This document shows positions 26,874 to 36,739 of a stretch of DNA of 64,000 nucleotides, one piece after another. The translations under genes and the position numbers were made by a program. The stretch's first letter is position 1, and the number at the start of each line of letters is the position of its first letter. The notes below the pieces were generated by a model. The model saw only the letters and a program-made list of their open reading frames with translations. It was not told where the DNA came from and did not search any database. The stretch is from Planctomyces sp. SH-PL14 (GTDB taxonomy: Bacteria > Planctomycetota > Planctomycetia > Planctomycetales > Planctomycetaceae): assembly GCF_001610835.1 (NCBI RefSeq), contig NZ_CP011270.1, forward strand, positions 1,054,001-1,118,000, given 5' to 3'.

Positions 26874-27668
26874 TTGTCTCCCCAGGAACTCCGCGAACTT
26901 CCCCGCACGCGCCTGGCGCAGCTCGCCCGGAGCGCGGGGATTGTCGAATGGAAGACGCTTACGCGGGTGGAGCTTTTGGACGAGCTGCAGCGGAACCGTG
27001 AGAACGGCGTGCTCGCGGTCGACGTCGCAAGTCCCCACTGGCTCACCGCTCGCTGGCGTCTCACGCCGCAGATGGAGCATCGCCCTCTGGCCAACGGGAG
27101 CGCTCGCCGCCGCGGGACGGCCCTTTTCCTGATCGTCTACGAATGCGGGGACCCGGAAGTTTCCGTGGCCTCGCGGCGGCGGCTCAAGACGCTCGCGCTC
27201 CCGGCCGATGCCACGCTCTGGCAGGTCCAGGTCGAGAATCCGGGCTGCTACTATCAGCTCGAGCTCGGGATGGGGACGTCGGCCGACGAGATCACCGTGA
27301 TCGCCCATTCCGCCCTGATCCGGACCGCATCCGGATCGAGCGCCCCGAACGGGGGGAACCACCACGACACTCCCCCGCAGACGGCGATCGAGAGCGGTCC
27401 CGCGTCGATCGCCGTGCAGTGCGAGCTCTGCATCCACGGTAAGACCTCCGCCGGAGCGAGGATCACGATCGACGATGAGCCGGTCGCCGTGGACGCGGGC
27501 GGCGAGTTCGAAGCCCGGTTCCCGCTGATCGACGGCCGCTCGATGTTCCCGGTCGTCGGAACGAACGCCAGCGGCACGGAGCGGCGGACGGTGGCGATCG
27601 TCGTCGAGCACCACGCGCGGCACATCGAACCGGAGCGTCCCCGCCTGGCGGACCGGAAAACTCGCTGA
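26874..27668 (+). CDS. DUF4912 domain protein
   Basis: 264 aa. It begins LSPQELRELPRTRLAQLARSAGI, a SAP/Rho-N-like helix pair. DUF4912 follows (about 45-140), with PHWLTARWRLTP, FLIVYECGDPE, ATLWQVQVENPGCYYQLELG and FTVIAHSALIRT-like strands. The C-terminal third is beta-rich with ITIDDEPVAVDAGGEF, probably an Ig-like fold. Start: TTG at 26874, with AGGAG about 7 nt upstream; the ATG at 26685 would add 63 unconvincing residues. Function unknown. DUF4912 proteins are regarded as possible carbohydrate- or nucleic-acid-linked; here only the fold can be claimed. Confidence 0.75.
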   Translation: MSPQELRELPRTRLAQLARSAGIVEWKTLTRVELLDELQRNRENGVLAVDVASPHWLTARWRLTPQMEHRPLANGSARRRGTALFLIVYECGDPEVSVASRRRLKTLALPADATLWQVQVENPGCYYQLELGMGTSADEITVIAHSALIRTASGSSAPNGGNHHDTPPQTAIESGPASIAVQCELCIHGKTSAGARITIDDEPVAVDAGGEFEARFPLIDGRSMFPVVGTNASGTERRTVAIVVEHHARHIEPERPRLADRKTR

Positions 27669-27908
27669 ACCGCGGTCGCGGGCACTCTTTTTGGCGACGC
27701 CCCGCCCACTGCTGACCGATGCGGCGTCGCCGTGCGCGCTTCGCATTCACAATTCCGCCCTTTCCGGCCCGCAAAACCGACTGCGAAGCGGGTTTCGCTC
27801 GCTCGGCATAACGAATGCGTAAGAGCCTTCGGACACGGCCAACGTCGTTGGCTAGCTCGACCGCCCGTCCGGCGGCGTGAAACCGTATTCGAACAAGGGG
27901 AGAGAACA

Positions 27909-28223
27909 ATGTTGCGGTCCATGGGAGTTGTCGTTTCGTGTGCGGTCCTCGGCTTCGCGGGCTGTGAGAAGTCCCCGGCTGACATGAAGGCGGATGCGGT
28001 TCGCGATTCGTCGCAGCAGCAGGCGGAAACCGTCCGGAAGCAGAGCCAGGGCGAAGCGGATGCCGTCCGCAATGCGGCCGGGAAGGACGCCTTGGGGAAC
28101 GCCAAGACGGACAGCGCCGAGAACAAGGCGGACGCGATTGAGTCCGCCGGCGAGAAGAAGGCGGATGCGATCGAAGACGCCGGCGAGAAGAAGGCCGACA
28201 CGATTGAGAAGGTCGAGAAGTAA
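27909..28223 (+). CDS. Small lipoprotein with KADAIE repeats
   Basis: 104 aa. Signal peptide with lipobox VLGFAGC (C19), then a highly charged helical segment rich in Ala, Lys, Glu and Asp. Imperfect units (KADAIESAGEK, KADAIEDAGEK, KADTIEKVEK) repeat near the C-terminus, resembling the ADAVR/ADAIE heptad-like repeats of other small planctomycete lipoproteins. GGGGAGAG precedes the ATG at 27909. It probably forms a long surface or periplasmic helix. It is followed by a strong hairpin terminator. Confidence 0.75.
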   Translation: MLRSMGVVVSCAVLGFAGCEKSPADMKADAVRDSSQQQAETVRKQSQGEADAVRNAAGKDALGNAKTDSAENKADAIESAGEKKADAIEDAGEKKADTIEKVEK

Positions 28224-28238
28224 TCGACTTCGTCTCTT

Positions 28239-28298
28239 CAAACGAAAATGGCGATCGGCCCGCTCGATGAGCTGTGGCCGACCGCCATTTTTTCGTTT
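28239..28298 (+). terminator. Strong intrinsic terminator, possibly bidirectional
   Basis: AACGAAAATGGCGATCGGCC pairs with GGCCGACCGCCATT followed by a run of six Ts and CGTTTG; only the three-base ATC/GAC step is imperfect. The A-rich 5' side means it could also stop minus-strand transcripts. It ends the lipoprotein gene. Confidence 0.85.
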
Positions 28299-28319
28299 GC
28301 CGAGGAAGGGAACTGGCTT

Positions 28320-28641
28320 GAACCGCGTCCTGGCCAGACGGGTTCTCATAGCTCAAACCCAACGTTCCAAGGCAGCCGGGGTCAAGGGGGTCTCACCCCC
28401 TTGCCGCCGGAGGCGCTTCCATGAGGAACCTTGGGACGCAATGGACGTCCACTTTGTGGTACCGGCGTTGAGGACTCACCCCTCGCTTCAGGATTCCCCA
28501 CGGGTTGATGTGGGGGCATCCGGCAGGCTATCCGCGTTCGGACACGCACTCCTTCAGACATCTCTCGACGGCCAGGCCTCCGGCGGGCAAGAGGGCTTCG
28601 CCCCCTTGCATCCCCCACCAGGGGTACCCCCTGGACCCCGG
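28320..28641 (+). repeat. Dispersed structured repeat, copy 2 (full length)
   Basis: Starts with GAACCGCGTCCTGGCCAG and CTCAAACCCAACGTTCC, then hairpin GGGGG-TCTCA-CCCCC, the GCCGCCGGAGGC box, the central stem (TATCC/GGACA, one mismatch), CTTCAGACATCTCTCGACGG, and ends with hairpin CCAGGGG-TA-CCCCCTGG. It lies between convergent genes (lipoprotein and xylA); its right end is 43 bp from the xylA stop. Confidence 0.85.
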
Positions 28642-28683
28642 TTCTTAAGGACTGCGCCATGCTCAGTCGCGACCGGAGCGACC

Positions 28684-29997
28684 TTACATGTAGTCGTTGA
28701 TCAGGTTCTCAAGGTATTCCTGCCGGCCCGACTCGTTGCCGGTGATCTCGCCCTTCTCGAGCATGTACCGCTCACAGTCGGCAAAGCTCGCCTTGCCACT
28801 TTCAATCTGCGCTCCGATCCCGCTGTCGAAGCTGCGGTACCGGTTGGAGACGAACTGGTCGAGGACCCCATCCTTACGGATCGCCGCCGCAATCTTGGCC
28901 CCGCGGGCGAACGCATCCATCCCGCCGACATGGGCGTGGAACAGGTCGATCGGCTCAAAGCTCTCACGGCGGACCTTGGCGTCGAAGTTCGTCCCGCCGG
29001 AACCGAGGCCGTTCTGCTTCAGGATCACGAGCATCATCTGCGTCGTGAGGTAGATGTCGGTCGGGAACTGGTCGGTGTCCCAGCCCAGGAGCGCGTCGCC
29101 GGTGTTGGCGTCGATCGAGCCGAGGGCATTATGGATCCGGGCGACTTCCAGCTCATGCATCATCGAGTGCCCCGCCAGCGTGGCGTGGTTCGTCTCGATG
29201 TTGAGCTTCACGATCCCGTCGAGCCCGTTGCGACCGATGAAGTTGAGGCACGTGGCGGCGTCGAAGTCGTACTGGTGCTTCGTCGGCTCCTTGGGCTTGG
29301 GCTCGAACAGGAACTGCCCCTTGAAGCCGATCGACTTCGCGTGGTCATGCGCCATGTGCATGAACCGGGCGAGGTGATCGGTTTCCCGCTTCATGTCGGT
29401 GTTCAGGAGGTTGTGGTACCCCTCGCGGCCCCCCCAGAAGACGTAGTTTTCGCCGCCAAGGTCATAGGTCACCTCGATCGCCTTCTTGACCTGCGCGGCC
29501 GCGAAAGCGAACACGTCGGCGTTGCAGCTGGTCGCCGCGCCGTGCATGAACCGCGGGTTGCTGAAGAGGTTGGCGGTCCCCCACAGGAGCTTGATGCCGG
29601 TTTCCCCCTGCTTGTCCTTGAGCTTCTTGGCGATCTCGTCGAGGTTCTTGTTCGACTCCTTCAGGCTCGAGCCTTCCGGGGAGATGTCCCGGTCATGCCA
29701 GCAGTAGAACGGTGCCTGGAGCTTCTGCATGAACTCGAAGGCGACATCGACCCGCTTGAGGGCGTTCGGGATCGAGTCCGAGCCGTCATCCCACGGACGC
29801 TGGAGGGTCGCCGAGCCGAACGGGTCGGTCCCGGTGCCGCGGAACGTGTGCCAGTAGCAGACGCTGAAGCGGAACAGATCCCGCATCGTCTGCCCTTCGA
29901 TCACCTCGTCCGGGTTGTAGTGCTTGAAGGCCAGCGGGTTTCTGGACTTCGGACCTTCGTACTCGATCTTCGAAACGCTGGGGAAGTATTCGGCCAT
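28684..29997 (-). CDS. xylA: Xylose isomerase
   Basis: 437 aa, the long (class II) xylose isomerase interconverting D-xylose and D-xylulose, and also glucose and fructose. The catalytic histidine is in [13 protein letters not shown]; metal ligands are in [33 protein letters not shown] and FDAKVRRES. The MG-P-like start ([15 protein letters not shown]) is typical. No xylulokinase or transporter gene is adjacent; the enzyme stands alone next to efp. Repeat copy 2 follows it. Confidence 0.96.
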   Translation of the reverse strand: MAEYFPSVSKIEYEGPKSRNPLAFKHYNPDEVIEGQTMRDLFRFSVCYWHTFRGTGTDPFGSATLQRPWDDGSDSIPNALKRVDVAFEFMQKLQAPFYCWHDRDISPEGSSLKESNKNLDEIAKKLKDKQGETGIKLLWGTANLFSNPRFMHGAATSCNADVFAFAAAQVKKAIEVTYDLGGENYVFWGGREGYHNLLNTDMKRETDHLARFMHMAHDHAKSIGFKGQFLFEPKPKEPTKHQYDFDAATCLNFIGRNGLDGIVKLNIETNHATLAGHSMMHELEVARIHNALGSIDANTGDALLGWDTDQFPTDIYLTTQMMLVILKQNGLGSGGTNFDAKVRRESFEPIDLFHAHVGGMDAFARGAKIAAAIRKDGVLDQFVSNRYRSFDSGIGAQIESGKASFADCERYMLEKGEITGNESGRQEYLENLINDYM

Positions 29998-30161
29998 CGA
30001 ATCACCTGAACGCGCGGGGGTGAAGAATCGGTTGAACGGGTAGAAGAAGCGGGCGGGGCGGACAAGCCGGCCGCCAAAGCGTGACGGACGGCAGGCCGAG
30101 CCTCAACCGTCCGTCCGTGGGATTCTGTCGATCGGCCGCCGGGCACCCCGGCCGACCGGGA

Positions 30162-30731
30162 TCAGCTGTTGACCCGGCCGAGGTATTCGCCGGTCGCCGT
30201 GTCGATCTTGATCTTGTCGCCAGCGTTGATGAAGGCCGGGACCTGGATGTCGCCGCCGGTTTCGACCGTGGCTCCCTTGGTGACGTTGTTCGCGGTGTTC
30301 CCGCGGGCGGCGGGTTCGCTGTAGGTCACTTCGAGGATGATGTGCTGGGGGGGGGTGACGCCGATGAGCTGCTCGTTCCAGTACAGGAGGCTGCAGGGGG
30401 TGGCGTCCTTGATGTACTTCATCTGGTCGGCGCAGACGGCGGCGGACAGGCCGACCTGCTCGAACGAGTCGTTGTCCATGAAGATGTAGTTTGAACCGTC
30501 GAAGTACGAGTACATGCCGTCGTTGGTGCGGACGTCGGCCGCTTCGAGGCTGTCACCGCTGCGGTAGGTGATCTCGAGGACCTGGCCGGTGAGGAGGTTG
30601 CGGTTGCGGGTGCGGTAGAGGGCCTGTCCTTTGCCCGGCTTGACGAATTCGCAGGACACCATGTCGTAGGGTTTCCCTTCGATGATGACCTTGATTCCCT
30701 TCCGAAAATCACCCGCGTTGATCTGAGCCAT
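30162..30731 (-). CDS. efp: Elongation factor P
   Basis: 189 aa, three beta-barrel domains. It rescues ribosomes stalled at polyproline. The tip residue is K34 in KPGKGQA, the site modified by EpmA in enterobacteria. Whether it is modified here cannot be told, since no epmA/epmB gene is in the window. The C-terminal VPAFINAGDKIKIDTATGEYLGR is the canonical domain III end. The ATG at 30731 (MAQINAGDFRKG) is the standard start. It lies downstream of repeat copy 3. Confidence 0.97.
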   Translation of the reverse strand: MAQINAGDFRKGIKVIIEGKPYDMVSCEFVKPGKGQALYRTRNRNLLTGQVLEITYRSGDSLEAADVRTNDGMYSYFDGSNYIFMDNDSFEQVGLSAAVCADQMKYIKDATPCSLLYWNEQLIGVTPPQHIILEVTYSEPAARGNTANNVTKGATVETGGDIQVPAFINAGDKIKIDTATGEYLGRVNS

Positions 30732-30885
30732 GAAAGCTTTCCCGGCGATGTCGACTGAGGAGTCCTGTGATCACGGTCCTGACAGGACTCGTGGGCCGGC
30801 ATCTCCGTCGTCTGCCGGTCCGCGCGAGGAGGATAGCAGACGGTCAAAAGCCTGCAAAACCAGGGGCGGCCAGCGTCCAGATGAA

Positions 30886-31221
30886 CCAGGTCCAGGGGCA
30901 CCCTGGTGGGGAGTGCAGAGGGGCCTGTGTTGTTTTCTTGGCCCCTTGCCCGCCGGAGGCCTGACCGTCGAGAGATGTCTGAAGGAGTGGGTATCCAAAC
31001 GCGGATAACGTGTCGTCTGTCCCTCACCAACCCGCGGCGATTGCAAAGCGAGCGGCGTGGTGTGAGGGAGTCCTCAATGCTGGCACCACAAAGGGGACGT
31101 CCGTTGCATACAACGGTTCCGCACAGGAGTGCCTCCGGCGGCAAGGGGTTGCCCCCTTGACCCCGACTGCCGTGGCACGTTGGGTTTGAGCTATGGAAAC
31201 TGTGCCGGCCAGGACACGGTT
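30886..31221 (-). repeat. Dispersed structured repeat, copy 3 (full length)
   Basis: Hairpin CCAGGGG-CA-CCCTGG, then GGGGCC-(14-nt T-rich loop)-GGCCCC, the GCCGGAGGC box, GAGAGATGTCTGAAGGAG, the central stem with TATCC/GGATA (a compensated G-C to A-T change), CCTCCGGCGGC, hairpin GGGG-TT-GCCCC, and the end GGCACGTTGGGTTTGAGC. The element ends about 10 bp from the stop codon of the downstream-reading membrane-protein gene (31231). Confidence 0.85.
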
Positions 31222-31230
31222 TAAGCGAGC

Positions 31231-32067
31231 TTACGCCGCGTTGGCCGAACTCTCCGGCGGCGTGAGCATCACAGCAATCCGCACCTGCGCCGCCTTGGCC
31301 GTCCCCCCCGAGCGGCGGACACGGAGCCGAACGCCGAACGTCGTCACCAGTTCGGCATCAATCTCGATCTCTTCCGCAGCCCCGTCATCCACCGGCTCGC
31401 ACTCGACACGCGGCGTAAAGGACAGGGCCGGCTGCACCGGCAGGTGAATCAGCGTCTGCCGTTCCCCCGCCGCAAACGCCGCCGTCACCTCCGCCTCGAT
31501 CGTCTCCACGCCATCAACGACGGACCGGCTCCAGTTCTGCACCCGTTCCCGGCGGGAAGCCGCGTTCTGGTCATCCTGGCCGCTCAAGGCCGCGCCGGAA
31601 GCGGGTGCTGCCATAGGGTGGAGCTGCGTCGTTGCAGATTTCGGCGCCTCGGTCGTCAGCTCAGCACCGATCTCGTCGAGAAGCGAGCGGATGGCCGAAG
31701 CGCCGGCAACGGCACTCCCGGCGGTAAGCATCAGGACGGAACAGGCGATACCGAAGGACGTTGCTCCTGGGGCCATCGCGACACACATCATCAGCATCGG
31801 TGCGGAGACCAGTCCCAGCGCCGATGCGAGGCGTGTCACCGTGTCGAACGGGCGAACCCGCTCCTCCCAGGTCAGCCGCCACGCCCCCAGAGCCAGCCCG
31901 CCGGCGAGCAGCATCGCAAGCACGCGCCAGCCGGTGCCGACGATCCCGGGCCCCAGGTTCGCCCCGGCCAGGGCGCGTGAAAAAACGACCGCTCCCACAA
32001 GGAAAGCGGCCGTTGTCAGGTTGAGCGCCAGGAGCGCCTTGATCGACTTGGACATTGTGGATTCCAT
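31231..32067 (-). CDS. Polytopic membrane protein with C-terminal soluble domain
   Basis: 278 aa from the ATG at 32067 (MESTMSKSIKALL); a second ATG at 32055 is as good. Four membrane segments are visible at about 10-30, 42-62, 75-97 and 103-125. The C-terminal half carries a long acidic-to-mixed beta-like domain (VVDGVETIEAEVTAAFAAGERQ, LIHLPVQPALSFTPR, EIEIDAELVTTFGVRLRVRR). It is unlike any family I recognise. It starts 62 bp downstream of metK on the same strand, so co-transcription is likely. Confidence 0.6.
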   Translation of the reverse strand: MESTMSKSIKALLALNLTTAAFLVGAVVFSRALAGANLGPGIVGTGWRVLAMLLAGGLALGAWRLTWEERVRPFDTVTRLASALGLVSAPMLMMCVAMAPGATSFGIACSVLMLTAGSAVAGASAIRSLLDEIGAELTTEAPKSATTQLHPMAAPASGAALSGQDDQNAASRRERVQNWSRSVVDGVETIEAEVTAAFAAGERQTLIHLPVQPALSFTPRVECEPVDDGAAEEIEIDAELVTTFGVRLRVRRSGGTAKAAQVRIAVMLTPPESSANAA

Positions 32068-32128
32068 TCCACGGGTCGAACGTGCCGGCCACGGCCGAGG
32101 CTCCGCCGCGGCCGGGACGCGATCCAAC

Positions 32129-33304
<1,176 letters not shown>

Positions 33305-33456
33305 AAACCATTTCGCTCGTAGGTCGCCCGGAAGACAGTCAGCGTCCCCCGTCAGAAGCCCGGATTCTAGAGTGGCCGACGACTGTTGGGAACAATAAAT
33401 TGCCGGTGTCTCAGGGATGAGCCGGCGCTGACTCAATCCTCGTCTGGAGTTCCGTC

Positions 33457-35445
33457 ATGCGGACTGTTCCCGCCCTGCTTCTGGGATGGCTCTGTTTCTG
33501 CGGAGGTCTCTCGGCCGCCGAGCCCGCGCCTCCTCCGGCCTCCCCCACCGCCGCAGGGGACGGCCTCCTGCAGCGGTACTTCGCGATCCGGACCGCCGAA
33601 ATCGCCCGGGACAGCGAGCGCCGGCTGCGGTCGGCCCATTGGTCCGCCGAGTCGGAGGCGTATCGCCGGCAACTTCGCGAAATGCTCGGGATCGAGCCGC
33701 TTCCGGAGCGGACGCCGCTGAATCCGGTCGTCACGAAGACCGCCGAGCACGGCGACTTCATCGTCGAGAACGTCCACTTTCAGTCCTCGCCGCACCTCTA
33801 CGTCACCGGAAATCTGTACCGGCCCAAAGAGGTAAAGGAGCCGCTCCCGGCGATCCTGTACGTCTGTGGGCACGGCAAGGTGAAGGTCGGCGACGTCAGC
33901 TACGGCAACAAGACCCACTACCACCATCACGGCGTCTGGTTCGCCCGGCACGGGTATGTGTGTCTCATCATCGACAGCATTCAGCTCGGCGAGATCGAGG
34001 CCCTGCACCACGGCACGCACAACCTGGGGATGTGGTGGTGGGTCTCCCGCGGCTACACCCCGGCCGGCGTCGAGGCGTGGAACTGCATCCGGGCGCTCGA
34101 CTATCTCGAAACCCGGCCGGAGGTCGACAAGACCCGGTTCGGCGTGACGGGCCGTTCGGGGGGCGGGGCCTACAGCTGGTACTCGGCGGCGGTCGATCCG
34201 CGGATCCAGTGCGCCGTCCCGGTGGCAGGGATCACGGACCTGGACGACCACGTCGTCCAGAACTGTGTGGAAGGTCACTGCGACTGCATGTACATGGTCA
34301 ACACGTACCGGTGGGACTACCCGATGCTGGCGGCGATGATCGCCCCACGGGCGCTGCTGCTGGCCAACACGGACAAAGACCCGATCTTCCCGCTGGAAGG
34401 GGTGGTCCACACCTACACCGCAACTCGCGACGTCTTCCGGACCCTTCAGAAACCGAACTCCCTGGGCCTCGAGATCACCGAAGGGGGCCACAAGGACACG
34501 CAGGAGCTTCGTGTTCACGCGATGGTCTGGTTCGACCGGTTCCTCAAGAAGGTCGACCGGCCCGTCCTCCCCGCTGAGCTGAAGCTCCTCACGCCGGAGG
34601 AGCTGCGAGTCTTCGATCAGAACCCGTCCGACGAGATCAACACGAAGATTCACGAGCAGTTCGTCGCGATGGCGAAGGCCCCGGCCGTCCCCGGTTCGCG
34701 TGCCGAGTGGGATTCGCTCGTCCGCGGTTGGAAGGAAGCGCTCATCGCCAAGACATTCCGGGCCTGGCCGAAGGGGGATGACGTCGAGGGGCTCTACCTC
34801 AAGCAGCTCTCCGCCGGAAGTTCGCCCGGGGCGGTCGAGACCGAGTATGAGTTCAACAGCCAGACGCCGTACCGGCTCGGCCTGCGGATGACGGCGAAGC
34901 CGGAGAGCGTGAAGGCGCCCGAATCGAAAGTGGTCCTCCATGTTCTGGCGGAGCCCGCCTGGGGGAAGTCTCCCTGGGGAGCGGACGTGACGGATGAGGC
35001 AATCCACTTCTGGCTCGCTCCGCGGGGGATCGGGCCGACGCAGTGGAATCAGGACAAGAAGAAAGAGACGCACATCCGGCGGCGGTTCTACCTCCTCGGC
35101 GAGACCGACAACTCCGCCCGGACCTGGGACGTCCGGCGGGCCGTGACCGCGATCCGCGAGATCATGGGCGACCGGAAGTACACGCTGCAGATCGACGGCG
35201 AAGGGGACGCGTCGGTCTGGGCTCTCTACGCGGCGCTCTTCGAAGCCGATGCGGACGAGGTCCGCCTGACCGGACTGCCGGAGTCGCACATGACCGGCCC
35301 CGCGCTCCTGAACGTGCTCAAGACGCTCGACGTCCCGCAGGCGGTCGCGGCGCTCTCGACCGGGGCGAAAGTGACCGTGGTCGACGCCGCCGAGGGAGAT
35401 CCCCGGACAGCGCTGCTCAAGCAGGTCGAGAAGATTGGCCAGTAA
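33457..35445 (+). CDS. Exported acetyl-xylan-esterase-like alpha/beta hydrolase
   Basis: 662 aa with a signal peptide (about 1-21, LSAAEP). An alpha/beta hydrolase core (about 100-370) has the nucleophile in GRSGGGAYSW, an acid in NTDKDPIFP and a histidine in EGGHKDTQELR, like dienelactone-hydrolase or acetyl-xylan-esterase enzymes. The C-terminal half is a second, beta-rich domain (about 400-640). Such large secreted esterases with a C-terminal accessory domain are frequent in planctomycetes and act on polysaccharide esters; the substrate here is unknown. Divergent from metK. Confidence 0.8.
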   Translation: MRTVPALLLGWLCFCGGLSAAEPAPPPASPTAAGDGLLQRYFAIRTAEIARDSERRLRSAHWSAESEAYRRQLREMLGIEPLPERTPLNPVVTKTAEHGDFIVENVHFQSSPHLYVTGNLYRPKEVKEPLPAILYVCGHGKVKVGDVSYGNKTHYHHHGVWFARHGYVCLIIDSIQLGEIEALHHGTHNLGMWWWVSRGYTPAGVEAWNCIRALDYLETRPEVDKTRFGVTGRSGGGAYSWYSAAVDPRIQCAVPVAGITDLDDHVVQNCVEGHCDCMYMVNTYRWDYPMLAAMIAPRALLLANTDKDPIFPLEGVVHTYTATRDVFRTLQKPNSLGLEITEGGHKDTQELRVHAMVWFDRFLKKVDRPVLPAELKLLTPEELRVFDQNPSDEINTKIHEQFVAMAKAPAVPGSRAEWDSLVRGWKEALIAKTFRAWPKGDDVEGLYLKQLSAGSSPGAVETEYEFNSQTPYRLGLRMTAKPESVKAPESKVVLHVLAEPAWGKSPWGADVTDEAIHFWLAPRGIGPTQWNQDKKKETHIRRRFYLLGETDNSARTWDVRRAVTAIREIMGDRKYTLQIDGEGDASVWALYAALFEADADEVRLTGLPESHMTGPALLNVLKTLDVPQAVAALSTGAKVTVVDAAEGDPRTALLKQVEKIGQ

Positions 35446-35477
35446 GATCGGTCAGTGACCGCGGGCGAAACCCGGGC

Positions 35478-36305
35478 TCAGTCGACGGGGGGCTGCCAGT
35501 CCCCCCAGTGTTCGAGGTAGTGCTTGTAGGCCGGGTGCTGCTCGGACTGCTGGTCGAGCCAGGCGCGGGCTTCGTCGACGAGTTTCTGCTCGTCGTCGAG
35601 CGAGAGGCGGCCGAGGAGGACCCGTGTCCGGAGGAAGACGAAGTAGGTGTCGAGGACGTCGCAGCGGCAGTAGTCGTTGATCTCCTTGACCTGTCCGGTG
35701 TCGTACATGTCCTGGACCTTCGAGCCGTCGATCGACGTCTTGCCCGGCTTGCCGATCAGGGTTGCCAGCAGGTTGAGGCCGCCGGTGACGCGGTAGGCGC
35801 CGAAGTTCGAGATTGTATCCAGCAGGTCGATGTGCGAGTTGATGTTGTAGCGGTTGCGTGACTGCTCGTAGGAGATGGCGTTGACGTTGAACCACTCGGG
35901 GATCGAGTAGCCGTAGCGGAAGGCGGCCAGTTCGAGCACGGGGAGGTCATAGCCGCGGCCATTGAAGGTGACGAGAACCGGCCGGTTGTAGTGTTTCCAT
36001 CCCTGCCAGAACGTGCGGGTGATAACGTGCGGGCGGTACTTGGGGTCGTCGAGCGTGACGACGTCGATCAGCCGGAAGTCGCCGGAGACCTTCGCCACCG
36101 CGACTGAGCAGGGGAGCATGAACGTGGCGGGGAGGATGTCCTTGCCGTTCTGTTCCATGAGCTCCGCGCGATAGCGGGTGAGGGCGTCGGCCGGAGCGAG
36201 GTTGTCTTTGGGGTAGCGGACGTCGCCGACGAGTTTGGAGTCGGCGATGGCTTCGACGTCGAAGAGGAGGTAGGCCACCGCGGAGGGATTGGCGAGGGGC
36301 GGCAC
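35478..36305 (-). CDS. PolB-like 3'-5' exonuclease (DNA_pol_B_exo2 type)
   Basis: 275 aa. A DEDD-type exonuclease fold: D/E in [10 protein letters not shown] in [13 protein letters not shown], and the final motif in [13 protein letters not shown]. It hydrolyses single strands from the 3' end, presumably in DNA repair or RNA processing. The start is uncertain. The longer frame begins with a TTG at 36395 inside repeat copy 4. I prefer the GTG at 36305 ([18 protein letters not shown]), which has GGAG a few bases upstream and places the catalytic motif at a normal distance. It is followed by a short gap to the esterase gene on the other strand. Confidence 0.82.
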   Translation of the reverse strand: MPPLANPSAVAYLLFDVEAIADSKLVGDVRYPKDNLAPADALTRYRAELMEQNGKDILPATFMLPCSVAVAKVSGDFRLIDVVTLDDPKYRPHVITRTFWQGWKHYNRPVLVTFNGRGYDLPVLELAAFRYGYSIPEWFNVNAISYEQSRNRYNINSHIDLLDTISNFGAYRVTGGLNLLATLIGKPGKTSIDGSKVQDMYDTGQVKEINDYCRCDVLDTYFVFLRTRVLLGRLSLDDEQKLVDEARAWLDQQSEQHPAYKHYLEHWGDWQPPVD

Positions 36306-36393
36306 TGGGGGCTCCGGGACGGGGCTGGGCTGGGGGCGACGTTGGACGATGGGGCATGATGGCGCTTCGCGCGCCGTTCGTACAACGTGGCCC

Positions 36394-36715
36394 AAACCGC
36401 GTCCTTGCCGGACGGATTCTCATAGCTCAAACCCAACGTGCCACGGCAGCCTGGGGTCAAGGGGTTTCGACCCCTTGCCGCCGGAGGCACTCCTGTGAGG
36501 AACCTTGGTAAGCAACGGGCGTCCCCTTTGTGGAACCGGCGTTGAGGACTCCCTCACTCGCTTTGTAATCCCCGCGGGTTGGTGAGAGGGCATCCGGCAC
36601 GGTGTCCGCGCTTGGACACGGACTCCTTCAGACATCTCTCGACGAGACAGCCTCCGGCGGGCAAAGGGGCGTTGCCCCTCTGCACTCCCCACCAGGGGCA
36701 CCCCCTGGACCCGGG
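36394..36715 (+). repeat. Dispersed structured repeat, copy 4 (full length)
   Basis: Starts AACCGCGTCCTTGCCGGACG, then CTCAAACCCAACGTGCC, hairpin GGGG-TTTCGA-CCCC, GCCGCCGGAGGC, the central stem GTGTCC-GCGCTT-GGACAC, CTTCAGACATCTCTCGACG, hairpin GGGGC-GTT-GCCCC, and the end hairpin CCAGGGG-CA-CCCCCTGG. It ends 24 bp from the stop codon of the 632-aa gene. Confidence 0.85.
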
Positions 36716-36739
36716 TGAAAAATGATGTCGGGGACTCCG

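Noticed and set aside
33305-33456. SAM riboswitch upstream of metK
   Set aside because: No SAM-I/II/IV consensus elements could be recognised in the 152-bp gap.
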